Shown: one piece after another, positions 46,261-60,449 of the stretch
How the letters are laid out: every line of letters starts with the position of its first letter
Numbering within the stretch: the stretch's first letter is position 1
Source of the DNA: Rhizopus arrhizus
Lineage: Eukaryota > Mucoromycota > Mucoromycetes > Mucorales > Rhizopodaceae
Direction of reading: 5' to 3'
Assembly (NCBI GenBank): GCA_024220505.1
Contig: JAKZZE010000034.1
Coordinates: 434,001 to 498,000, forward strand
Length of the DNA stretch: 64,000 nt
Notes under the pieces: generated by a model
Told to the model about the DNA's origin: nothing
The model's database searches: none
What the model saw: only the letters and a program-made list of their open reading frames with translations
Position numbers and translations under genes: made by a program

Positions 46261-47020
46261 CAACGAAGCCAACTACCAGCAACAAGTACTTAGAGCAGCA
46301 ACCACCAACACTTCAAATGGAAGAGGTAGAGGAGAATATTCAACTCAATCAAATTGGAACAACAGTAGAGGAAGACGTGAATACTTTGGACGAGGTGGAG
46401 CAAAAAACTACTTTGGAAGACGGGGATGTGGGACCCCAACCTTCCACACCAACAACTTTTCCCGCAATTATCACAGTGCAACATCGCCAGATCTTTCAGT
46501 ACCAAGACCTTCCAGTCAACAGTAACACCAAACTCATTACAGGTAGCACATGTCCAACTATTGCCACCACCACCATCACCATCAGCACCACTACTCCAAC
46601 AACAGCAACATTGAACTACACCATTCCATCAGACGGAATTCTTCCAGGAGGTCGACTTCAACAATTTCTGAGTTATTGGAAGACAATAACAAATCATCCG
46701 TGGCCCATATTGGTGATTCAACATGGTTACAAGATCCAATTTACAAAGACGCCAATTCCGTGGAAAAACCAGATGAAATAACCAACAGCAGAGGAGCAAT
46801 TTCACATCAACGAAGCAGTTCAGAAATTTCTAAGTGGAGGTATGATAGAGAGGTCTCCAACACAGGATCGACGATTCCTCTCCAAATTCTTTACATTACA
46901 GGAACAGACCAGGAGAAGACCAATATTGGATTGTCAAAAGTTGAACTCTTTCATTCAAGTACAGCATTTCAAAATGGAAGGAGTTCCAGCTCTAAGGGAA
47001 TTGTTAGAAAAAGACGATTA
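46261..47020 (+). pseudogene. DIRS-like gag end and RT start, unit 4
   Basis: Same TAA as unit 1; frame otherwise open to the Tc1-E insertion. Confidence 0.74.
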
Positions 47021-47022
47021 TA

Positions 47023-47468
47023 CAGTGGGTCAAAAAACTGCACCAACGTAACCTAATTTTTCGGAAATAAGAGCATAGGTCTGTCAGTTTAACAGTAAAC
47101 ATTATGAAACTTGAACCAAACAAAGTTAATACTATTATGATTTATCGACAAGATTTTCAAAGTCAGACACTGAGTATACACTTATAGCGCGTCCTGAAAA
47201 AAGCGGAGGTCGGTTGGTGCAGTGTTTTGACTTTTAAAATAAAAATGGGTTTGATATGATATACCCGGACTGAGACCTTTCCGGCAGATTTAAATTAGTC
47301 TGTGGAGTACCTAGTCACACTGGGGACCTTAAAATAAACTTTTTTGCAATTTTTGTCTTTTTTTTCTTTCCTACTTTACCCAAACGCATCATACATTGCC
47401 AGTGTCCATCCATCAGTAGAAATGCCCAAAACGCTTCCATCTGATGTTCAAAACAGTATCAAAGCACT
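47023..47468 (+). mobile_element. Tc1-E 5' end, unit 4
   Basis: Left end, inner inverted motif and transposase start are present. Confidence 0.78.
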
Positions 47469-47810
47469 TGTCGTATTTACCTCATCAAATACTATTATTC
47501 GTATGAGATTACTCAGATCTTATATAAGAAATAACAAGTACTGAATACATAATATTACTTATTACATATTCCTTAAAAGCTCATATACAATGTTTATATT
47601 GTTCAAGCTCAATACTAAAATTGGCCTTGAACTCACTTCGGTCCCTGAATAATTTCATTTCCTATATAAAGGCGTAGTTTGATTAAATGGGTTCTCTCTC
47701 TCGTCTTGAAATCTAATAAAGAGGTTACATAGAGACTCATTCACTAGTTTTCAAGTGCTATTTCCTTTCTTTTATCTCACTTAATTATCTGCAAATATCT
47801 CATTTTTTGA
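47469..47810 (+). mobile_element. LTR-6, unit 4
   Basis: Promoter and polyadenylation motifs as in unit 1. Confidence 0.6.
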
Positions 47811-49182
47811 ATGAATTCTTCTATTAATCAATCCCCTGCCAAAAACGTTGAAAAGGATTCAGCTGATGAAGTAGCTAAGTCCTTGGATAGAATGGATCTT
47901 GAAACTCTCGAAAGTAGAGCGTCAAACTCATCCATCCATCCTTGTGATGATGCATCCATTGAAACTGATGTTGAGATGGATGAAGTTACTGACTCTTCTC
48001 CTGCTGTTCCTTCTTCGGACCCTTCCAATTATATGGAGAGGTTGATGGCTCAAAAAACTATGTTCTTTGATTTAATTGAAAAATTAAACAATAATAAAGC
48101 GAGTTTTATTTTAAATAATAAGCTACCTTTACTTGAAGAAAACGAAAAGCAATTGGGCTATGCTGTATCAGCTTTAAATGATGTTAATGCTCTTATTACT
48201 TCCCAGTTAGAATTGCGTAATCATGAGTTGAAGGGCAATGAATCTAGAAATTCATCACCCAACGATAGACTTATCCCAAGCCGTGAAATCCCAAAATTCA
48301 ACGTCAACCCTACCGCTAGTGCTCTGTATCAGCTCACTCTTCGCGAAGGTGATGAAAACGTCAGACCAAGTAATGAACCATCTTTGGATATGTTTATTAG
48401 AGATTTCCAAAGAAAATTCTTGGATTATGATGTACCTGTAGAAGATCATTGGTTGCACTACCTGGAAGCTTCTTTTGAAAAGTCTGACAGTGATACCGAC
48501 CATGACTGGTTCGAAAGATTCTTCAAAAGACGTTGTATCGATAAGAAAACCGCTTTGAATTGGGATCAGGCAAAAGAAGTCTTGAAACAACGCTTCGATT
48601 TTGCTTCACAAACTACACCAGAGATGTGGTTTAAAAATCTTATCAACTTCAGGCAAGAACGTTACGAAACTTTGACCCAAGCAATGGATCGATATCGTCT
48701 TTTCTCTCTTGCTGCAAAGGTTAACATGCATGATAACACTTTCTAGTTGGATATTTCATTTCGAGGCTTCACACTGTCAAGTTTCAGGAAATGGTCCAAG
48801 CTACTGTCAAAAAAATCTTCCCTCGCTTGTCTCTACTAGCTCCAATATCACTGGAGAAAGTATTTATTCAACACGCAACTTGCCTGTTCCTCTGCCTAAG
48901 GAATGGAATGTTCTGGAGTCAATTCTAATTAAAGAAATGGCTAACTTGGAATCTGCTTTGTTGAACATCCTTAAGGATAAGAAAAAGGAAGACAATACCA
49001 AAAAACTCGTTGAACAGGATGATAACGCCAATACTAAAAAAAGAAAAATGGTACATCAAAGTGAACATAAGAACCAAAAAGTTTCCAAAACATCTGTTGA
49101 ATTTCAGCAAGAAATTGCAGATTTAAAGAAACAAGGTATATGCACATTTTGCAAAACTGCCAAGTACTCTCCTGGTGTTTAG
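47811..49182 (+). pseudogene. Ty3-like gag, unit 4
   Basis: A missing T near 48743 and a missing A near 48815 shift the frame out and then back, disrupting about 25 codons. Confidence 0.7.
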
Positions 49183-49817
49183 GAAAGGGGAGTTTTAAGT
49201 AAATATAATATAGCAATCAAAGATAAAGAAATACTGTTAGAACTTGGTATCTCTTTATTAAGTTAAGATAACTATTGTATGATCCAAATAAATTCTACAT
49301 GTAAAAAGTGAGAGTATTTATAGACATGATACGGATAAAGAATTAGGACAGATTTATAATCAATTTGACAGAATAGATGATTACTATTTCTAATTATTAG
49401 TTTAGCCTGTTCCTAGCTTGTATTGTCTATTATGCTATTGGGATGGTTTCAGATATAACTATTTAAGGAGACGGTACGGATGAATATAAAGACTTTTAGT
49501 TCCGTGATTGGATATCATTGTTAACAATAATATCTCAGTCAGGATAAATGTTTTCATGACTAATGATGATCCGGTAAGTAATCGTCATTCCTTATTCAAC
49601 ATGCTCATATTATCACTAAACTATATTACAACCATGTCATCTTATTTGACTATGTGAAGTTAATATGAATAAAGCTTAATATAAAAATCTAATCAAAGTA
49701 TTTTATTGATCTGTGTTGGGAATAATGTTATAAATGATTCCAAGTTATGTCAACATATTATTCAGGATCATATCTGATTCCTTTTACTAAAATAAAGTGA
49801 CTATAATCTTATGTATC
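49176..49817 (-). mobile_element. LTR-4b and unassigned AT-rich DNA, unit 4
   Basis: As in unit 2. Confidence 0.6.
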
Positions 49818-50158
49818 TGAAGTGTTTTAAGTATAAAAAATAGGACAAAGAACAATTAACGAGACCGAACAATAGTTCTAAAAGTCGAATACTTTTATTA
49901 AAGAAAGATTTCAAGGCTATTTATATTAATTGAGCAAGACCTGAGATTAGATGACAAAAATAGTTACGACCGATATGATTTGACATGTATAAGAAAAATT
50001 TTATAGACTGATGTTAATAATCAACTGTTGATATGAAAGTGAAACTTGGCTGTTTAGGGCAGTGATAATTATCAGGTTCTATTCTTATTCAAACTCATTT
50101 GTAAATATTTAGTCCAGAATGATAAGACTGTATCTTATTGACATGTCAAAACATGACA
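49818..50158 (-). mobile_element. LTR-1b, unit 4
   Basis: 341 bp with unmatched flanks. Confidence 0.85.
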
Positions 50159-51085
50159 AGCAGCCTTTCGAAGCATTGGAATGGCCTCCTCAGTCCCCAG
50201 ACCTAAATCCCATAGAGCATATGTGGGCACATTTAAAGAGAGAGCTATTTCATAGCTATGAGTGATTTATCCAAGGATAGAAAGGAACAAGAGAGGACGA
50301 GACTCGATAAAGAGATTGTTTTATTTAATAAGAAAATGATACTCTATTTATACTTTTCATACACGGATAATATTTCATGTCATGAATTAATAATTAATGA
50401 GTATGATATAACTGATGACAAATAGATAATGGTTACGTGTTCCTCCATTGTTATCTTTGTCATCGTAAGCATTTATCCATAGAATACTCGTATATGATTG
50501 ACTGCGATTGACTGTGATTTAGTCCCAGGATTTAATATAATTTAACCGTGCAATTACGCAGCATCTTATCCTTAATGAAGATTATCCGAATTAATTTGTA
50601 GCCTATCTATTGGATATATTTTACATGTAGCTTATTAATACTGTTTTCATATCGAGTTATGAATGATGGATACATCAATGAGGCACCACCAAGTAGTATG
50701 CATGAGCTATGGGAGCGTATAGGTCAGACCTGGTATGCCATTTTTAAAGAGGAATGCCAGAAATACATCGAAAGTATGCCTAAAAGGTGTGCTGCAGTTA
50801 TTAAAGCAAAAGGTCGTTGGACTAAGTATTGGTTTTTTTCAGATAAAGTGTGTCAAAACGTTTACTTCTAAACGCCGTCAAAACTGGTCGCATGTACCGT
50901 CGGACGTTGAGGGCTAGTTATTACCGATACACTGGCTGTACTGCAATACTTGTACTACCATTGAGTTACCCAGAGTCTGCTCTTTCGAATGGTGTATACT
51001 AAATTGCTATAAACTAAGAAATGAAGTAGACCACAACGTGTATAGGCAAAATATGAAAACATGCGACCAATTTTGACGGCCACTG
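50159..51085 (+). pseudogene. Tc1-F C-terminal fragment with LTR-5, unit 4
   Basis: LTR-5 spans 50263-50649; C-terminal frame 50659-50871. Confidence 0.82.
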
Positions 51086-51087
51086 TA

Positions 51088-53169
51088 TTTCACCCGCAGA
51101 ATTTTTACGCTCCGGCGTCCTCAGGTAAGGCAAGACGAGTTTTCTTTGACTCTGTCCTTGATACACTAACCTCTCCTGACTATGCTATCGATCATCAACA
51201 ACTGATCATTCTTGGTGATTTCAATTATTCGTATCATCGCGCCAATCTGTCTTCACACACATCCCTTCGATGGGTTTCGTACCTTGACGAGTCATTTTAC
51301 AACGTGATGCATTGTGGGGACAACAGCAGCATTCCTACCTTTCGTCGAAACGATGAGATTACGTCAACTATTGACTACATCTTTACATAACCATGCACAC
51401 TATATCACACTAGCATCTGCCAGCACATCCATCCACTGATATCATCGACTGCATTCCTCATGGACAGACCATCAACTGCTCTCTCTTTCCATCAACTTAG
51501 GCCTACACCCACAGGTTTTGGCCTATGGTGGGCTAATCCTCTGCTGGTGAAAAACAAAGAATATCGATCTCAGTTAAAGCAACGTCTACAGCACATTGCA
51601 CAACATCTACCACAATCATTGTCCCTTCAGGATCAATGGGATCACCTCAAGTTGGAGATACGCAAGTTTACTCGCTCTTTTGCGGTGGATTATTCGAATT
51701 GGCACTCAAACTCTCTCAGATCACTACAGCGTACAAGGAATGCTTTTCTTCGAAGTCAACCACCTTTGGCTTTACGATTACAACGTCTTCCTGTCATTGA
51801 TCGACAAATTGAATCACTCCAACAAGAACTAGTCGACATCTCAGCATTAAAAGCAGGGATACGATGGCGTGAACACGGAGAGAAATCGGCTGGATACTTC
51901 AAGCGTTTTCACCATACTCGTACGACTGAACAGACCATTGTCCATCTTCAGGAGCCTGTCACGGGGGAACGTGTTTCGTCACAAGCACAACTTCTGGAGG
52001 TGAGCAAAACGTTTTATCAAGATCTTTACTCTGTCGATCCAATTCATGAGTCTGATGTTGATCGATATTTGTCCGATATTGATTCGCTACCACAACTATC
52101 ACACGAAGATCAACAATCTCTCATATCGCCCATCACAATTGACGATATTCTTTACCAGTCTAAAAACGTTCTTGCTAAACAAAGTAGCCCTGGTGCAGAT
52201 GGTTTGGGTTATGCATTCATCCATCTCATTTATTACTTTAAACCTTTGCAAAAACTTGTTGTCAAACTTTACAATGCTGCTCTTTTGACCAGTACGTTCC
52301 CTTCTTCCTGGCAAGATATCCGAGTTCGTCTCTTACCCAAGAAGGGTGATCTATCATCGCTTCGGAATTGGAGGCCAATTTCCTTGATCAATTGTGATGC
52401 TAAGATCTACACTCGAACAATCAATAAACGAATGCGATTGGTCGTGGACGATGTTATCTATCGATATCAAACGGGATTCCTAGCTAATCGATTTATTGCT
52501 GAAAACGGTATGGTTATCAAATCCTCATGGAACAAGCTCATGTTGAACGGCGACGAGAAATTGGCTTGCTCTTGGACCAAGAAAAAGCTTATGACCGAGT
52601 TCACCCCACGTATTTACGTCAAACCATGCTCTCCTTTGGATTCCCTGAATCTTTTGTTCAATCTATTGGAAACCTATTCTTTGGTAACGAGGTCCGCGTT
52701 AATGTTAATGGATATTTTACCGATTTGGTTCAACAACAACGTGGTCTCAGACAAGGCGATCCTCTCTCCCCGTTGCTATTCAATATTGCTTTAGAACCAC
52801 TTCTTCGACATGTTATAAAGGATTCTTCCTTTACAGGATTTGTACCAACTGCTTCTGATGATCTCCCTCCGGACTGTGTTCCTTCCACATTGAAGGTTCT
52901 TGCTTATGCTGATGATGTGTGCGTGCTTCTCCATTCTTTTGAAGATTACCACCGATTACAACACCATCTGAATCGATACAGCTTAGTCTCTAATGCCAAG
53001 GTTAATATCCACAAAACTGAAGCATTTTCGTTAGATGGTCGTCCATACCCTGAGTGGATTGACTTTTTCTCAACCCAAGGTATTACCAAATGGCACGATC
53101 ATACCTCACCCAGTCCATTGCGATATCTCGGCTTTCCTTTGATACAGTCTCTCACCCAGCGACGGTACC
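51088..53169 (+). pseudogene. LINE endonuclease/RT fragment, unit 4
   Basis: A patch at 51385-51435, just after DYIF, does not align base by base with the other units and breaks the frame. A second shift lies near 52520. RT motifs including YADD are intact downstream. Confidence 0.84.
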
Positions 53170-53171
53170 TA

Positions 53172-54137
53172 CAGTAGGTCAAAAAATTGCTGCAAGGAAT
53201 TGCAAAATACCGGTTTTACAGCTGGTTGTCTATGGATACTGCATGAAACTATCTCAAATATTGATTGTTTGTACCTCACTAGAAGGGGCATTTATTCGTC
53301 GATTATCTGATATGGGCAATAGTTATTGGTGGAATTTGATATTGTTAAAGGGAATTTTATAAACATCCGGCATTTTTTACTTGTTTACATATGTTTGGAA
53401 TAACAAATTTTAATACGACCCAACCGGTTTCTATCATAATTTTTCACATTCTTGACATGATTAGAATGATGCCAGTATAAAAGCGCTTACAATTCCTTTA
53501 TTCTAAACTTTAAATTTTCTTATCTAAATTATTTCTCTTTTTTACCTTATTACCAATCGCATGCCTAAACGACTGCCAGAAGAAAAAGTAAACGATCTCA
53601 AGCAAGCATTAACTGGATCCACATCAACGTACGATATTGCTAAGGAGGTTGGAGTACATGAATCAGCTGTTAGTAGATACTCTAGGCGGTTGTTTTCAAA
53701 TAGGACAATGGGCTCAGCTGGTAGACCTACATTAGTCTCCAAAGTGACGAAACGGCTAATCAAAAGAAAAGTCATTGAAGGGGTTCTAAAGACTGCCAAG
53801 AGGTACACCGGGAGCTGGTTCAACTTGGCTATGATATCTCATACCAGTCAGCAATTAACGTCCTGAAATCAATGGAGTTCCATTCTTCAATAAAAAAAAG
53901 AAGCCGTTTCTGACAAAAGCTCATATGCAGCATCGATTAGAATGGGCCAAGAAGCACCAGGATTGGACAGTGGAAGAATGGCGAAAAGTCGTCTTTTCTG
54001 ATGAAACCAAGATCAACGTATGGGGCTCTGATGGTTGTAAGTATTATTGGAAAAGACCAAGTGATCCTCTTCAACCGCATCATCTAGAGTTTACAGTCAA
54101 GCATGGAGGCGGCAAGTTGATGATGTGGGGCTGCATA
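53172..54137 (+). pseudogene. Tc1-B 5' part, unit 4
   Basis: Start at 53561; one A is lost near 53800 in addition to the eight-A frameshift. Confidence 0.82.
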
Positions 54138-54341
54138 CAGTAAGGGACAAAATCAGTCCGTTTTTTGGTTTTTTCGCAATGCCTCGCCGGAATTAAACTT
54201 AGGGCTTCGCTTTGCTGACGAAAAATTTGTCTCTTCCTTCAACAAAGTTGACAATATTTGTCGGAAATGGTATTTTTTATTTTCCGCCATGTTATAAGAA
54301 GATATATTGAAAATAATGTATTTTATTTTTTTGAATTTCGA

Positions 54342-55708
54342 TTAGTACTTGGTATCGCGGCCCTTACGCTGGATTACGTCCCGAACTCGACGGGGCATAG
54401 AGTGAATAAGGTTTCTACAGTACTCTGGAGTTGCTAGGTCATACCAAAGCTTCGAAACCCGGTCAAAAAATGCTTGGTCAGTCTCAACCACAGAAGAAGG
54501 TGGTCTTGTCATCTGTTCCTTCTTTTTAAGCATGGCCCATGCATTTTCAATTGGGTTAAGGTCAGGGGAGTATGCTGGCCAACTCAGGAGCTTAATCTTG
54601 TTCTTTTGGAACCATTTTGAAGGAGCTGAAGCACAATGGATGCTTGCATTATCTTGTTGAAAGATCATGTCCTTACTTTGCAGGCCATAATACTTCAATG
54701 TCTCCTTGTATTCCTCCTCAAGTACTGACGTGTATAGCTCACCATTTACATTACTTTGTAGCCAGGACATGTAGCCCCCTCCATGTATAGTTATGCAACT
54801 CCAAAGCATGATCCCGCCTCCTCCATAAGCATGTTTCTTTTTGTAGTGATGGTCTCGATAAGGTGCATTATCCTCTTTCCAAGCATATTCTAGGCCATTA
54901 GACCCTCTTTTTTGGATCTTTGTCTCATCAGAAAAGACAACGCGTTCCCAATCAGTCTCGGACCAGTCTTTATGAGCCTTTGCCCAATCATATCGTGCCT
55001 TTTGCTTGTCATTATTAAGTGGAAGTACCTGTCATGTTTTGACATGTCTATAAGATACAGTCTTATCATTCTGGACTAAATCTTTCCAAATGAGTTTGAA
55101 TAAGAATAGAACCTGATAATTATCACTGCCATAAACAGCCAAGTTTCACTTTCATCTCAACAGTTGATTATTAACATCAGTCTATAAAATTTTTCTTATA
55201 CATGTCAATCATATCGGTCGTAACTATTTTTGTCATCTAATCTCAGGTCTTGCTCAACTAATATAAATAGCCTTGAAATCTTTCTTTAATAAAAGTATTC
55301 GACTTTAGAACTATTGTTCGGTCTCGTTAATTCTTCTTTATCTTATTTTTGAATACTTAAACACTTCAGTACCGTCTTTTTCTTAGTCGATTTTAGACCT
55401 TTGCGTTTCAAAGTACGAGCAATTGTTTTTGGATTAACCATTTGATCTGGTTTTTTAACGCCAAAGGAAGCATCGACTGCGCTTTTAGATAAGCCAAGTC
55501 TTATGTCTCTAGCTGCTTTGGTTTCCTCCCTAGGTGTGAGTAAACGATGTCTACCCGCGCTATTTTTTGACTGCAACTTGGTTTTCCTTGAAATTCTTCG
55601 AATCATGGACTTTCCACAGCCTACTTTTTTTTTAATTACATCCCATGGAATGGAGTGGTTCAACATGTTTTCAATTTGGGCATGTTTGTCGGCATTCTTT
55701 GCTGTCAT
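54342..55708 (-). pseudogene. Tc1-A transposase, unit 5
   Basis: Both coding halves are open; split by LTR-1a. Confidence 0.88.
55030..55368 (+). mobile_element. Solo LTR-1a, unit 5
   Basis: GTACC duplication; two bases shorter than unit 1. Confidence 0.9.
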
Positions 55709-56081
55709 GGCGTGTTTGGCTAATCTGAGATGAGGTAAATGAGGAAAAAGAAAAAATGTAAAAAATAAAAGAAGCTAAAATATGAGAACACGTTAGCGTT
55801 CACTGACGTCATAAGACGTACCAAACTAAATCTCAAGTCAGTCCAGTGACTGTTTCTGGAGATATGGTGTCTAATGCAAAATCGGGCGTTAGCAACAATC
55901 ACGGAAAATCACTTTTTCCGCCATAACTACAGAGAAAATGGTGGTAGAAGCAATTAGGTTACACCAATAATTTTGTCTAGCTTGCGTGCAAATGTTTCGT
56001 CAGCAAAGCGAAGCCCTAAGTTTAATTCCCGGCGAGGCATTGCGAAAAAACCAAAAAACGGACTGATTTTGTCCCTTACTG

Positions 56082-56775
56082 TATTTGGGCCAGTGGTACC
56101 CGCAACACGTGGTAGGCATACACTTGTGTCATCTGCTACGAAGGAATATATCAAGGTATTACTGATCAAAGGAGCTCTAAAGACAGCCAAGGATGTACAT
56201 CGGATGCTCATACTGTTTTAATCGCAAGATTAAATAAAAAAATTAAACAAAAAAACAATAGCAGCAATATAAAATTAAAATCCTTCTTTATTGCAGATTT
56301 CTTTATATTGCGAAAAGGCCTCGCTTTATGGATAAAAAGTTGGCATCTATTTATATTCTTTGTGAGCGTAGATATAAAAGATATAGACTCGGTCACGATG
56401 TCGTGCTGAAGAACCAATGATTAAGCTAAAGCTTGTCGATGTTCTAATATAGCATCTGAAATTGAACAATAGAAATAATAACCAGTCAATTAACTTTGAT
56501 CTAATTACTTTTGGGGTTGACAATTGATTAGACTCTCTAGGATGACAGATATTGATCTTATTGTTCTAAATTTGGAAAAGTGTGGAATTGTTCAATCATA
56601 GTTTAATCTTTTTGTGTATCGTTATTTATTTTAATACAACTGATATCATATAGAAAATAACTATGTTTACAACACATACGACTTGGGTATTCTATGTCTT
56701 ACCGTTCAGCAATAAACGTCCTTGTATGATGGATTTTCTTGCTAGACGTAAAAAGAAGCTCTTTTAACTAATAAC
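56082..56775 (+). pseudogene. Tc1-C middle part with LTR-3, unit 5
   Basis: LTR-3 spans 56214-56674. The last codons before LTR-2b have lost several bases. Confidence 0.78.
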
Positions 56776-57198
56776 TGTTTTGCCAAGTATTAAAATAAGA
56801 GACAAAAACTAAAAAAAGACAATAGTTGTGAAACTAAAGATTATATGTTGCTTTATTAATAAAAACATTGAGGCTATTTATACTTTTTGGATGTCTGGAT
56901 CTTTACCGCTATTTCAATTGATCGGTTAAAAGAATGATGTGGGAAGGATGGGAAGATAAAGGAAAGATAGTGGATAATCAATAGCCGCTGTCTTCTTGAC
57001 GAATCAAGGGACAATGAAGTAGATAAATTATTGATCTAGCGATAATTATCGAATAAGGTTGGATTGAACTGCCGTTGTTGTAATCAGGTTCCGATATAGT
57101 CGTGGGAACGCCGATAGAGATAACAGGGCAAAGTTGGCTATTGCGGAGATCTCTCGTTTATCCATGAATGTCACTTTACTAGTTGTGTGGATACAACA
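56776..57198 (-). mobile_element. LTR-2b, unit 5
   Basis: Same junction. Confidence 0.82.
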
Positions 57199-57311
57199 GA
57201 TATGCTAAAGACTACGCCATTAGAGCGCTTAAATCACCCCAAGTCTTAAACACTTGGAAACAAAAGAGCCAGGCAGTAAGCGAGAAGCATTCAGTGAAGA
57301 TATATATTATG
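57199..57311 (+). pseudogene. DIRS-like gag piece, unit 5
   Basis: Several one-base losses; continues at 58903. Confidence 0.55.
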
Positions 57312-57313
57312 TA

Positions 57314-58900
57314 CAGTGCCCACAAAACCCTTCAAGTGTTTTGTTTTTTTTTCGTTTTTTGCTTGTCACTAAGTATTGCGTATCACAATTGGTAGCATGC
57401 TATACCTCATTTGAAAGCTACGTTGACAGAGTACTTGGATAATGTTTAAACGCCGAGATCCATGTAATGACCGCGGAGTAATGGCATTTTAAAAACAGAC
57501 ACACACTTGAAGGGTTTTGTGGAATTTAAAAAATCTCAAGTTAATGCCGTAAAAACCATTCTAAACGTCACAAAAGTGTGGCTTATTAATTTTTGTGTAA
57601 AAGCTTTTACTTATGTACAACTTCTATACTTTTTTTGCCTTTTTTTTATAACATAATCTCATTAAGTGACATGCGACCAATTAGCAATGACATGCAGAAC
57701 AGGATCGTTCAATTCTTAAGAAGGAGTTTCTGGAGAAGAAATATGAACAAAGGCTGGTGTCAGTACTGGAACTATTTCAAAAATTCGAAAAAACCATGAT
57801 TTGGGAGATTTGAAAACTAATGGAGGCAGGCCATTCCCTATCTCGACATTTACTAGGGGTCGTCGAATCTTGCGACATTTCAACTCTGGCAATTAAAAAA
57901 TGCTTTAGGCGCTGCTAGAAAGCTGTTAGAAGATGGAGAAAATATTAGTGCTGAGACTATAAGGCGTTTTTTTAAAAGACTCGGGTTTGCAGCAATTCAT
58001 AAGCCTAAAGTCCTACCTTGACTAAGCACCGTATAAAGGACAGATATGAATTGCACGTGCACCTCTACATGGACCATCGATGACTGGAAAAAGGTTATTT
58101 TCAGCGACGAAACTAAAGTGATAGAATTGGTTCAGATGGTTTACAATGGACTTGGACAAATGGTTGACAAGTTAAAGGACTTTCAGGTTCAGCATATGAT
58201 CAAGCATGGAGGAGGTTCATTGATGCGTGGGGCTGTTTAACATGTATGGCGTTGATACTATCGAATATCAAGGGAAGCATTAATTCTGACTTTTATTGGT
58301 ATTTTGAAAGATGAATTAATGCAAACAATTGATTGGTATGAGCTTCAAAAGAAGATATTATGTCTCAGCAAAAACAATGCTAGTATCATACTGCCAAAAA
58401 AGTCTCTGAATGGCTGGAAAACAATAATATTACTGTATTAAGATGGCCTCCTCACTCTCCTGACTTAAATTCTATTGAGAACCTATGGTCAATCTGAAAA
58501 CGACGTTTATTACAATATGAAAAGCAGCCTGACGGAATGCTCGAATTATGGTCAAGAGTAGAGAATGTTTGGGAGTCAATTACTCAGACTGAATGTCAAA
58601 ACTCATAGAAAGTATGCCTAAACGCATTAAAACAGTTTACAACGCAAAAGGAGGACATACTAAATATTAATTGTTATTAAATAAAAATTCCACAAAACCC
58701 TTCAAGTGTGTGTCTGTTTTTTAAAATGCCATTACTCCGCGGTCATTACATGGATCTCGGCGTTTAAACATTATCCAAGTACTCTGTCAACGTAGCTTTC
58801 AAATGAGGTATAGCATGCTACCAATTGTGATACGCAATACTTAGTGACAAGCAAAAAACGAAAAAAAACAAAACACTTGAAGGGTTTTTGTGGGGCACTG
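57314..58900 (+). mobile_element. Tc1-D element, unit 5
   Basis: TA flanks and both repeats recognisable despite dense indels. Confidence 0.88.
57671..58670 (+). pseudogene. Tc1-D transposase, unit 5
   Basis: More than ten small indels and some substitutions relative to the other units; the dead catalytic site and final TGA are still visible. Confidence 0.83.
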
Positions 58901-58902
58901 TA

Positions 58903-59664
58903 CAACGAAGCCAACTACCAGCAACAAGTACTTAGAGCAGCAACCACCAACACTTCAAATGGAAGAGGTAGAGGAGAATATTCAACTCAATCAAATTGGA
59001 ACAACAGTAGAGGAAGACGTGAATACTTTGGACGAGGTGGAGCAAAAAACTACTTTGGAAGACGGGGATGTGGGACCCCAACCTTCCACACCAACAACTT
59101 TTCCCGCAATTATCACAGTGCAACATCGCCAGATCTTTCAGTACCAAGACCTTCCAGTCAACAGTAACACCAAACTCATTACAGGTAGCACATGTCCAAC
59201 TATTGCCACCACCACCATCACCATCAGCACCACTACTCCAACAACAGCAACATTGAACTACACCATTCCATCAGACGGAATTCTTCCAGGAGGTCGACTT
59301 CAACCAATTTCTGAGTTATTGGAAGACAATAACAAATCATATCGTGGCCCATATTGGTGATTCAAACATGGTTACAAGATCCAATTTACAAAGACGCCAA
59401 TTCCGTGGAAAAACCAGATGAAATAACCAACAGCAGAGGAGCAATTTCACATCAACGAAGCAGTTCAGAAATTTCTAAGTGGAGGTATGATAGAGAGGTC
59501 TCCAACACAGGATCGACGATTCCTCTCCAAATTCTTTACATTACAGGAACAGACCAGGAGAAGACCAATATTGGATTGTCAAAAGTTGAACTCTTTCATT
59601 CAAGTACAGCATTTCAAAATGGAAGGAGTTCCAGCTCTAAGGGAATTGTTAGAAAAGACGATTA
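58903..59664 (+). pseudogene. DIRS-like gag end and RT start, unit 5
   Basis: An extra C near 59304, an extra AT near 59341 and an extra A near 59365 disturb the RT frame. The RGG frame is open and ends at 59167. Confidence 0.7.
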
Positions 59665-59666
59665 TA

Positions 59667-60107
59667 CAGTGGGTCAAAAAACTGCACCAACGTAACCTAA
59701 TTTTTCGGAAATAAGAGCATAGGTCTGTCAGTTTAACAGTAAACATTATGAAACTTGAACCAAACAAAGTTAATACTATTATGATTTATCGACAAGATTT
59801 TCAAAGTCAGACACTGAGTATACACTTATAGCGCGTCCTGAAAAAGCGGAGGTCGGTTGGTGCAGTGTTTGACTTTTAAAATAAAAATGGGTTTGATATG
59901 ATATACCCGGACTGAGACCTTTCCGGCAGATTTAAATTAGTCTGTGGAGTACCTAGTCACACTGGGGACCTTAAAATAAACTTTTTTGCAATTTTTGTCT
60001 TTTTTTTCTTTCCTACTTTACCAAACGCATCATACATTGCCAGTGTCCATCCATCAGTAGAAATGCCAAAACGCTTCCATCTGATGTTCAAACAGTATCA
60101 AAGCACT
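59667..60107 (+). mobile_element. Tc1-E 5' end, unit 5
   Basis: Single-base losses in C and A runs; start ATG near 60063. Confidence 0.75.
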
Positions 60108-60449
60108 TGTCGTATTTACCTCATCAAATACTATTATTCGTATGAGATTACTCAGATCTTATATAAGAAATAACAAGTACTGAATACATAATATTACTTA
60201 TTACATATTCCTTAAAAGCTCATATACAATGTTTATATTGTTCAAGCTCAATACTAAAATTGGCCTTGAACTCACTTCGGTCCCTGAATAATTTCATTTC
60301 CTATATAAAGGCGTAGTTTGATTAAATGGGTTCTCTCTCTCGTCTTGAAATCTAATAAAGAGGTTACATAGAGACTCATTCACTAGTTTTCAAGTGCTAT
60401 TTCCTTTCTTTTATCTCACTTAATTATCTGCAAATATCTCATTTTTTGA
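60108..60449 (+). mobile_element. LTR-6, unit 5
   Basis: As in unit 2. Confidence 0.6.

Larger units (their letters stand above)
41484..54137 (+). repeat. Array unit 4 (12.65 kb)
   Basis: Nearly identical to unit 2. It differs by a scrambled patch of about 50 bp in the LINE (51385-51435) and by indels in Tc1-D. Confidence 0.95.
54138..56081 (-). mobile_element. Tc1-A element, unit 5
   Basis: Tc1-B to the left, Tc1-C to the right; one G is missing in the left repeat. Confidence 0.92.
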
